The position numbers were made by a program, and so were the translations under genes. A stretch of DNA of 64,000 bases from Aphis gossypii. Lineage: Eukaryota; Arthropoda; Insecta; Hemiptera; Aphididae. Under the pieces are notes generated by a model. That model was not told where the DNA came from. It saw only the letters and a list, made by a program, of their open reading frames with translations, and ran no database searches. Below, piece after piece: positions 26,001 to 38,000 of the stretch. The DNA is taken from assembly GCF_020184175.1 (NCBI RefSeq), contig NC_065530.1, positions 73,075,260 to 73,139,259 of the forward strand, given 5' to 3'. Positions within the stretch are counted from its first letter, which is position 1. Each line of letters begins with the position of its first letter.

Positions 26001-29000
26001 ATATATATATTTAAAAATCTTTTGAAAGTAATATATGCATTAATTTCGTGCATTGAATGAATATATATAAAAACAAACTTATTTTATTTTAAATTCTCCG
26101 TCGGTAAAGGCCAGTTGAAAGTTATACTTATATTTAATAAATAACAATAAAAATATATAACAATTAGTTTAAAATATTGTGGTTATTTCTAAGATTGTAA
26201 AAAAATAAAATAATTTAGTATTACGTATTTTTTGGTTTCTCAATTGAGTTATAAATTGCTTACCTATAATATTTCTAAAAATACCCAAGTAAAATAATCA
26301 ATAACTATGAACAATAAAATTATTAAATTACAATATATTCGTTTTTAGAATATACTATTAAATTTGAAAAATTATTAATGCACTTCATATATAATGTAAT
26401 ACTAACTTAATTAGTTTATCCATGCTATAAAAATTAACAGCTGCATCTGCGTATTGGAAATCATCACCCATAGTTAATATAATATGATTAGTTCGATAGT
26501 TAAAGGATTGATTGGTTGCATACGCAATAAGTTTTTGTGCCTGAAAAAATTGTCCATAATTATGATTTCCGACCTATAAAAAAACCCCCAGGCTCGATAT
26601 TTTAATTGTTTAATATAATTTATACTTGATTGATATATAATAATTTCAAGAAGTTATTGTATTTCGTTAATTTTAATAGTGGGTTAAATGTTTTATTCTC
26701 ACAATTTATTTGATTCATATTCGTTAAGCTAACGTGGTTGACATTTTTTTTTCTAATAAATAATACATTACGCATGCTGTTTTTGTGTTGTTATAAAATA
26801 TTGATATTTAGTGGGTTTAATTACATGGGGCATTTCGGGAAAACAATGAACATAATATATTTTTATACATTTATTGAATAAACAGTGTTTTCATTTTATA
26901 AATCTTGTTTTAAATCAAAAATAGTTACTTCTAATGCAATTTATAAAATAAATTTTATATTCTTAAATAAATAAGCCAAAAGAAACGGCACTATAGCCGT
27001 TTTCTATAAAGTGATAACCAATGTTTGATTAGCTGTACTTTAATTCTGAAAATTTCGAATATAATAATTATTATAAAATTAAAAAAATCACAGAACTATC
27101 CCTTAAAACAAATAAAACATTTTTTATCATTATTAGATATTATTTACTATAAAATATATACATTTAACTTATGAAATAATTTTGATCTCTAGATCGAAAT
27201 TTTATAGTTGTAAATTTATTTAGGATGTATAATTAATGACAAACATCTTGAACCAGAAATTATTTATTTTGTTTTGTTTCAAAATGTATTGTTTTAATTT
27301 CGTAATAATTATAAATTAGAATGTATAATTCTTCCACGGACAAAAATTAATAATTATGACTTGTAACTTGTAAATATACATCATTGAAACTTTGTAAATA
27401 ATAAAGAGGATCAAGAAAGTTTTGAAAAGTTTATATTTTGTACTTTAATTTTAATATGTTGTCATTACAAAAAATATTTATATTATTTATTTTAACAATA
27501 AATCTAGTTTTTCATTATTTTAATACATCTTACTATACCAAAAAGTTAAAAACTAAGACAAGATAAAATATAAAACATAAATATAAATAAATATTTTTTG
27601 AAAATTCAGAAAAAAAAAATTATATTTTATTGAGTTTAAACTAAAATAATCAATTTTTAATGTTAACTAATTATGCAATGTTGATTTCAAAACATATATT
27701 TACACTTCTAGTTTAAGATTCTAAAAAAAAAAATTGTTTTGTTCATTAAGAATATAGTTTTAACTAAAAATAATTCAAATTCATTGCTTAAAACAATCAA
27801 TTTATTTATAAGAAAACTTATTTTAAGATAAAATTATATTTCTTATTATTTTGGCCTTTCTTCATTAAAATAACTTTGAACCTGAGTTATAAAACTTTTT
27901 CTTCTTTAATTTAATATTAAATTCAAAGAAATAAATGTAATTTAATCAATATGAAATTCAGTACATAAGATTTATGTTTAATTGTAGTAATAAATATGTT
28001 ATTGTAATATTATTCGTCTCACACAACTTAAAAGTATACATGATATTGTATCAGTTCATTTTTAATCGAATCAAAGTAATAATAATTTAAACTTAGGCTA
28101 ACAACTTATTTTATTTTAAAATTATATGATAATACTAAATATATATATCATATAATTGTACTCAGGCATTTTAAATTTTCCTTTAAAAAGATTATATTTT
28201 CCAATTTAGAAATTTGTAACCATTATTTATTTACAATAATATGTAGTATGTTGTCAATTACAATATTCGCATGATTAACGAACAACAACGATAAATTGCA
28301 GTTATTTAAGTTTGAAAAGTGTTAAAATTATTACATACAATTTTAAAAGTCAAAAAATTATCAATTATTATTGTTATTATATTGTGTTAAAAGTTTAAAA
28401 CAATAATAATATATTAATAAATCGCCAGACTTTTACAACGACGAATAAATTACACGTCGCATACACTTAATATAACTATGTACATTTGCACAATGGATCG
28501 TTTACGCGATTAATGATTGTTATGTTGACGTGTGCAAGTGAAAAGTGCAACCAAAAAATATTATATAAATGCCATTGTGCGCCACTTTGTGTGTACTAAC
28601 TTAATGAGTTTGTCCATACTACGAAAGTTAATAGCAGCAGAAGTGTACTGGAAGTCTTCGCCCATTGTTAATATCACATTGTTAGAGCGAAATTGAGAAC
28701 CTTGTTTTTCAACGTACTCAATTAACCGGTTCGCCTGAATGTGTATATACATCGTACATTCGTACGTACATGTGTTTAATAATCTAATATAAAACATAGG
28801 TGATTTACTTGATTAATTTGTCTAAGGATTTGAAATAGTAATGTGCATCTTGGTACGTAAAGTCTCCGCCCATTGTCAATATCACGTTTCCGTGATTCTG
28901 GTATGCTTGCTCTTGGTACCGCAAGTAATTGATCAAATAATTCGCCTAATTCATTCAATTTTTTTTTTACGCATAATGCGCAAAAATATAATATATATAT

Positions 29001-32000
29001 ATAATATATTATTATATGCACATACCGCTAACGGAGTGATTTACGAGAAGAATATGCATAAGGATCGTTGTGGAAGGAGGAGGGGAAGAATTTTATTTCT
29101 CAATACTTTACCTTGGCTTCTACGTTGTACTCGGGACTGTGTATGTCGTCCACGATTGGGTTGACGCCACACACGATGTCAAAACAAAAACCGTCAGGTG
29201 CACTATAGTAGTTGTAAAGAACTTGTGTGTAGAGATCCGCTGATGAACCTAAATCGCAAGTAAAACAATTATAAAATAGGTGTAGTGTAATACATATAAA
29301 GCACGCACATCTAACTATGTATATTGTATATTATATATATATATGAACATTGAACAATATACTGCAGCGGAGTGATGGCTCACATATATGTTACCGTTAG
29401 AATTAATCTAGATGTACGCAATTTACGTTTTTGAAGACTTATGCATAATATTTTATTATTTTATTGTAATGAAGGTGTGTAGTCTTTAAAACAAGATACG
29501 ATCAAATACAATTTAAGTTTATAATACCAAAAATAAATAAATAATAACACAGCTTAACTTAAAAAAAATACAATTCAAAATTAAAAGTAGGGTCCACATT
29601 AACGCTTGAAATCCATCCTCTAATATACTCGTTAGCCAAATGTATAGTAAGTGGTAATATTTGAAATGTAAAAGAGAGCAGAGGATCGAGAATGTAGATT
29701 GTGGTAGAAACCTTAAAGATTAGAAATATCAATATTCGGGGGAGCGATAAGGGTTTCTTACTATGAAACTTGGCTAGTACTTTAGTAAGTTATAATATTA
29801 ACATTTAAAAAGATAATTTTAAATTGTTTTTTCTATGGTATTTTGCCCCTTCCATAAAAGCTGCCTTGAATCATCAACTTTACAAAAATTCCAAACAAAA
29901 GCGCTTTATTCAAGAATATGACGAATAGGACTACAAAATCACTTTTTAATTCAGTCAAAAATCTATAGTCAACCTCATACACGACTAAGCCATTAGTTTT
30001 TAAATTCTTACGATACATATATTTTATATGACGTGATGAGGGACAATGAAATAATATTCATTTGATTATTACCTACTCGCCTATCTATTTTCGACATTCA
30101 AATTTTCGGAAAATAAAATGAAGAATTATTTTTATCAAATACTCCAACGGACTGAATTTACTCTCGTCAATAGGTGAAATCGATTATTTTAATATTTGGC
30201 TTAGGTTTTGTTATATACAAGTATATACTCGCCACAGAGTGTACTGTTTATGTGAGTCCCTCTTAAGTCTAAATGTCTAACTATCATGCTAAGATCATAA
30301 ATATGGTGTTTATATCATGAAGAAATTATTTTGGTAGTATAGATATATTTTTATCTCAATCAATAATATTTGAAAACGTATTTTATTATGTATACCTACT
30401 AACGTTTTTGATCTGTTGATATTTAATAGTGGTATTAAAATTTTTAAAAATTAGTATTTCATCGGTTTTTATTTGTAAAATGTTAATTTTTCTTTCCATT
30501 AATGTATAAACTGACTAACTATGGTATTTGTATACATCAATTTTAATAATAAACAAACAAAATATAATTCAAATGGCTTAGAACAATAAATACTATCGCG
30601 GTACAATTATTGTATTCCACGCTATAACTAACATCACAAAATAACGAGCGACTAACAAAGGGTAACCTTCACAGTATTAAAAATATAAATGAATCTAACG
30701 AGTTATTGGATTATTTCAATTTTATTAAAGAAAATACGATGTTGAGGTTATAACACGGGTAAAACAATCTTGAGTTCATAATATTTTAGTTTGTAGGAAT
30801 TAATACCTAAAGCAATAACATTTAAAATAAATAATTTAATTCAAGTCCCATCTGAGTCAAAAGATATGCCTGAAGCGAAATTATACCTTTTAAAAATTCA
30901 ATCATCAAGTCTTCACAAAACAAATTCTTGTTGGAATTTTTGTTATACTCTTGTAAAATGTCTATTAACGATTTAGTATTTATTATTACACTTTTATTAT
31001 TATATGTTCTTAAGAAAAGCCACATAAGTACTATAAATATTACATTTTTTATAATAAATTATAAAAAAATGTGTTTAATATTATAAATTTTAAAAATTAT
31101 ATGAAAGTTTTAAACATTATTGATGGGTATAAAAAAATGGTTGATAAATATAAAATTAAAATATGTAATTTTCTAAAGAAATATTATGATGATAGTGAGA
31201 ATAAATTTAAAAAAAAATCAAAATCATAGTTATGAAAAAATATGTTGATACAAAATAAAAATCGTATTTTTATTACAACTATAATTGTTGTATACACATT
31301 TATAAAGATCAATAAGCATAGAAATAGTCAAACATATATTGTTAAGGTTTAATGTACCACTAGCAATATTTATGTTTTTAATTGAATACAAAAATGTTTG
31401 AGTCAATAAACATAATTTCTAATTATGAAGATTTTAATTAACTACCCCAACAATACTAATGTTCTTAATTTAAATTTATATATTTTTAGTCGTAACATTT
31501 TTCAAATTATTTTTACTGGGCTTATACTTAATTGTGATCTAAATATTTATGATATCTCAATAATTATATTATTAATTTTGTTTTGTTTTCGTAACAATGA
31601 TCAATTTTTTATAACATAATATATATTTTATTATGAATTGTAACTACTGAGATATCGCCTATAAAAAAAACTGATCCAAAAATAATAAATATATGAAATG
31701 AACTTTATAGCACACAAATTTAAATATATCAATATTATGTTGATTTTAATAAGTTTTAATGTACTTCATTGTTCAATAGATTTAGAATGGAATGAATAAT
31801 TGAATCCATTTTCAGATAATAAAAATATTTATAATTATATTATTTAACCAACAAAGAAAATTTGATAAAAAATTGCACATTATTGTTTAATATTAAGTTC
31901 AAACAAATGAAAAATCACAATTAACCAGTTATTACGTTTATACATGAATTTGTCGTGGGTAAAGTGATAACCGAGTGTATACGCTATTATGGTCTCGATT

Positions 32001-35000
32001 ACTCAAACATAAGAGCTAAGAAAAAAAATGTGAATCTGTATGAAAAATATAGAGAGTGGAGTTAATAAATTTCAGTTGATGAATAAGGTAAGGTGGTAAC
32101 ACTTAGGAGGGATATCATCCAGTAAAAATATGATACATTTAATTTAAAAGATAAAATATTACTGAACGAGCGGCCATGCTAATTAAAAAATTTGGCTTAA
32201 AAAAGAAAGTCGGTAATAAAGCAAGTATAACGAAATTAGATATAAAGTTTAAGATTATCTTTCAAAAGATACATCTTGGATATTATGATCTATTTTGTAA
32301 ACATGGCTTGTGATAATAATAATGAGTTTAATAAAATGAATTGCATTGTGTACGTGAGAAATATATTAAAGCGGTAAGAATAAATATTTCGATATGTAAC
32401 CATGCAATGTTTCTTAAATATAAGTTATCAACAATAAATGAGGAGATTAATTAAATACTAAACAATATTATCTAAAGATAAACACAAAATAATATTATAA
32501 TGAATAACGTCAGTTTACTTTTAGTACAATATAATCATGTTTACCGCACGGTTTTTTAATCAACAAACCATTAATGCCTGTATTATTGAACTAATTTAGA
32601 CTAAACCATTTAATCAAGTGTAAAAAAAATTTAAACACAATATGTCAAAATCATAAATTAAATTTTAAACAAACTGTGAAGCGTAATTAAATTGGTTTAT
32701 GGTTGAGCACGTTATTAGTAGGTATTAATTATGCAAATACAATGCATTTAAAAAAAAAGCGATCGACTAAATTTGTTTGAAAACAATACTAGACATATTG
32801 AATTTATTGAATTAAAATATGCATAGTTATAATATTAAAATATAACCCACAATTTTTTTTTACAAAAATTCATAACCAATTAGTTGCTAAAACAAAACTG
32901 GATATTAATCATTGATTTCGCTTTCCATAATATGATTTGAACCTGCAGCATTTCGTCAAGTGTAAATTTTATTTTTAAAATTTAAAATAAACTTACATTT
33001 AAAACAATACTTTAAGTAATACTGTACATAGAGCTATCCAAAAAATGTGTGCTGTTTGTTCAAAATTGATGCAATTTCAAATGTTCTTCTCCATATTTTT
33101 ATCAAACTATTACAAATACATTTTTTAAACTAGATTCTCTAAAATTGCTTTTCTCAAAGTAAAATCTGCAGAGCCCAAATTTTCTACATCGAGAGAAAAG
33201 AATTTCTTAAAAATATTGTAAAACCAATTGCCTCGGGCTTTATTCATGATGATAAAACATGATTTAAAATATTTTTCTTCTTATTATTACTTTCGTTGTA
33301 TAACAAAAAACGTTATATTATAATATAATTTGTGTTGGTTCGAATTCTGATTACCGCACATGGTAGTTTACTTTAAAGTCCAATCTCGTAATATTTTGTT
33401 GACGTTAAAAGATTTAATCTCTCTTTACATACATATAACTTTACTTATCGCTACGAAAACAGATGTGGTTTTCGTGTATAAAAGACAGATAAGACATAAC
33501 AAACGAAATCGGTCTGATGAACAAGTTCTTTAATTACGTACATCGTTATATTATATAATTACCAATATTAGGACTGGATTGCCATATCATTTCTGCTGTT
33601 TTATTTGTTAGCCTTTGTATTTTATCCTCGAAGTCCAGTCGGCCAAAAAATAGTCCATCATAACCGAATTGCGAAAACAATGTAGCCATTTGCCTTGAAT
33701 GGCCAAATGGATCGATTTGCCACCCGATGTGAGGTCTTCCACACTCGCCGAATGTATCATTTAATTTTCTGTAAAGTAACCGGTGATATATTAGTTGATA
33801 ATAAATCGGAAAATGACATGGGTAGATGTACTTATGGACAAAATAAGAATTGACCTTGAGTAGAGGATTTAGACTTTCCTTAAAAAAAATCTCATAAGTC
33901 CCTATGGAGAAAGTGCTAAGTAAATATCAATTTCTCCTAAAAATATTTAAATCAAACTCAATAAATATTCTTGGAAAAATAAAAATAACTTTAAAATGTT
34001 GTTTTTATGGCACAGTATTTCAAATATTATGTGATATAAACACGAATAATAAGAATTGTTAAGTTTTCCACAAAATACGTGTTAAAAAAATAATATAAGC
34101 AGACAGTACAAGTAATATATTTTTACAACAGATTTTTTCATCAGTTATTCTTTTTATTTAGTTTGTTTAGTACAATAATAGTTGCATAGATATGATAGAT
34201 GTTAATATAAATTATAATATAATCAATAATTTTGTACCATTTGTGTAATGATAATTATAACTGGAGGAGTGGGGTACTAAGGCCTGTTTTAATTTTATTA
34301 AATATTACGGGGACATGAGTCTACCCAAATCAATTTTCCCTACTCTAGCCTATAATATTATAGTCACCGATGGTAAAAATATTACCATACAATCGATACC
34401 TATGCATTTTTTTTTTTTTTAATTATCATTATAATTATTCCTACTAAAATGAAATATATAATTTTTTTATAATTAGGTTGCCTATTTTGATTTTTTAGGT
34501 GCTTTTATAGTATACTATCTGGTCTGTATAATTAATACACAATACCGTTTTGTATTGGCCCCGAAATATTTCACTCATAATTTTTGTTCCGTCTTTGGTC
34601 CCTATTGTGTTGTTCGCAAATCCATGCGAAATAAACGTCGACCGTAAGTTCTAATTAACGTCGTTTGTCATTATTCATTAAGTGTACGAATAACACTATA
34701 CTAACGACGAATGTTCATTACCACGAATGAAATTCAAATGGTTACCGATTGGACGGATGTTAATTTCATTATTGTACAGGTACGATGTGCGGTTAACAAT
34801 CGATCTGACCGGTGACGACAACGCGTGGCTTACACCGTATCCGTTCGGCTCTGCGAATCGGACGCATATATTATTTACCTTAGACCCCAAGTAAATTGGT
34901 CGACAATGGACATGTAATTTGAAGCAGCTTCGTCGTTCATGGCCCACGCGCCGCCGATGAACTCCAACCGCCCGGACGCCACAAGGTCTTTTACGATGGT

Positions 35001-38000
35001 CTGCGTCTCCTCGGACTGATCTACCCACCATTTCCAGAAGAACGCTGTTTCCACGTAGATGAACCTGTCGGGAAATAGACATACCAGACACATTTAATTG
35101 AGAATTCGACGGGAGGGGGAGGGGAGCTATTATGTTTTTATCGCAACAAAATATGTTTATCTTTTGGACCGACCTCTTATTCGGGTCTTTAGCCAGTTCG
35201 TTGACCACAGAGTCTAAAATGAATTGTACGCCGGCCAATTGAATGGAATTGTTTGCTAAAAAAGAATTTTAAAAGATTAATTAATATAAAAACTATCATA
35301 CGGACATAAAACGGCAGTTCTTCTGTTTTTTTTTCTACGCATACGATCAGTGCATATAATATTGTATTATACACCGTGAATATTATGTTCTTATTTTAAA
35401 GCACAATAATTAGTGTTTTATCAAAAACTAATTGAGAAGGATTTAAAAAGCGGTTAAATTAACGAGACGCAATTTTACTATTCATTTGTATAAATATATT
35501 TAGTTTACATAATATTATTATGTATAATACTTAAATGTATTTTAATTATATTATTTTTGCGCGTAATGACATGAACTACAACTTCAGAAGCTCTTATAAA
35601 ATAAAATTTCAGTATTTATTTTACTAGAGTATTGACTGACATTTTAAAATCATAAAATATTCTTTGTATCATAAATTAATTGCGTTTTACAATAACAAAA
35701 GAAGTTTTTCTAATTAGAACTCAGTAATATTATTTTGCAAATTTCAGGTCATTTGTCAAATGTTTTACCGCAGTGTTTTATATAGATTTAAATAACTAGC
35801 AACCCATTGATTTTTTATAATTTATTCTAAAGCTGAGTATTCATTTTAAGCTTTTAGTGTTTAAAATATCAAATATAAATATCAAACTAATAATTTATTT
35901 TAGTGTATTATATTATTTATAAGGTTTTAGATAAGTAGATAAGTACAATAAAATGTTTGAAGTTCTCATTTAACTTTGACTTAACTTCTTTAAACTTTAA
36001 ATATGTACTTAAAATGTATAAATAAGAAACAATTTATACACCCACATGCTCAAAAAAAAAAAAAAAAATGTACATCATAATATCAAATGAAAAATATATG
36101 TAAAGCAATTAAATAGATATAAACCACAAGGATTGAATATGGTAAAAATCTTAAAAATGGTTACAAAATTAATGTGGCTCATTTAAATACAATATTAGTC
36201 AGCGTAGTTTTATTTAGGTACTTCAATGCAAATTATAATATTTAATATTTTGACTCATAAATTAAGTATTATATATTTATTATAAAATAAATATACAGTT
36301 TTTCCTCTTTTATTAATTATTATTATTATTATTATTTTTTTTTTTTTAATTAATAAATTATAGTTATATTATGTATAATACATTAAATATTTTTTATTAT
36401 TACATAATACTGTATTAATGTACTGCATTTGAATAAATCAGTGGATTTTTGGGAATATTAAAACTAAATGATTAATTTTATAGGTATTATTATAATATAA
36501 TTACTGCCGAAATAATATTGATCGACGGTCTTCAGCCAGCCAACGTCATCGTGTGTGTGAGGTATAAAGTGCACATTGAGATATCCATCTTTGACTGGAT
36601 GACACGACTGAAAAAAATATCCATAAAAATAATAAAAATATTACTAGTCTTGGTAAATGTTCACCGTTAAGTCGTTCTACAAATATAAGAATGTGCAGGA
36701 AACGTCATTATTGTTTATATACATGCTTGGCTTATTTAATAATATAGGTAGGTAAGTTTGCCCAGATAGGTATACTGTTTACCCTAGTTTACAGTTTCTC
36801 AGTTGTATAACGAAAAATAGCCGGACTCGTCATTTTCAATTATAACAAAATAATATGTGCTATTTATTATTCCTCGTTAAACGTTTATAGGTACGTAAAA
36901 GTACGTTGTATATATTACAACTTTAAAATGGTTTTACTTATTCATGAGGTTCTTATTCTCTGTCGTTGGTTTACATATAATTTTATGTCTTTAAACGTAG
37001 GTACCTTAGTTATATATCTATATTATGTATATGTATGTACACTGTAGGTACAGGGTGTTCCGTGAAAATTTTACTCATTGATATATTTCCTGAAATAATG
37101 AAGATACCATATTTCTATTTTTATATGTATATATATATAAGACACATAGAGATAAATACTACAAGTATTTCATATTTTAATTTTTAAGTAAAAAAGTAAA
37201 AAAAAAGTAATTTTTAATTGAATTACTTAAAACAAAAACTGATGATAGCTACTTTATAGAGTTTATTTTTCAGAAAATTTTGACGTTTTAACATTTTATT
37301 TTCACAATTTTATTATATCTAATATTTTTAATAAAATTATTACCAGTGATATTAAAATATCAACATGTGACCCGCTGGCTCGTGCGGCCGGCAAATGTTT
37401 ACAGTGTATTAAAAAAAATGTACAATATTAAGAAAAATAAAACGTTCAAACGTTAACATTTTAAGAAAAATAAACTTTATAAAATGCCTATCTTAAATTT
37501 ATTTTTAAATAATTGAATAAAAAATTATTTTTTAAACTTTTTTACCAAAACATTAAATTAAATTAAAATATGAAATACTTAAAAACCTAGTCTCTGTAAA
37601 AAATACAGAATTATGATATTTCCATTAGTTCATGAGATATCGCAATGGGTAAAAGTGGTAAAACCTAACGGGACACTCTGTTTAATGGAATACCTTTGTA
37701 AAACTAAAATAAAAGATGAACAACCAATCAATGTTTACGATCAGAAAAATATTTTACCAACTAAAGCATTGATAAAACATCAGACTTATGGTAAACTCCA
37801 TGTACTATGGATAATATTAAATTATTTATTTTACTTTATCACATATTTATATGTTTGGAAATATTCTATATTATTTCAGTTATTATTATATTTATGTTGT
37901 ATCTACTGATAATAATCATTATAAATTTAAACAGAAATAATACATTAGTTTATTCTTAAATAATCGCCTTTATTATTATGCAATCAATAACTGACAGACA

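Noticed and set aside
28561..29164. ORFs extending past exons 7a and 7b on both strands
   Set aside because: They read through splice sites or lie antisense; only the segments between splice sites match the family.
30822..31025. 67-codon minus-strand ORF in intron 5
   Set aside because: AT-only codon bias, no domain, no splice borders; expected by chance in a window this size.
33336..33352. GGTTCGAATTC, resembling a tRNA T-loop
   Set aside because: No acceptor stem, D arm or anticodon arm at the proper distance.
34696..35238. 180-codon minus-strand ORF
   Set aside because: It runs through exons 3 and 4 of the mannosidase and their introns in mixed frame; the true exons with splice sites explain it.
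37613..37909. 98-codon plus-strand ORF that starts protein-like
   Set aside because: Its first part is the right inverted repeat of the transposon 37051-37680 and the rest is AT-rich Tyr/Leu/Ile sequence.
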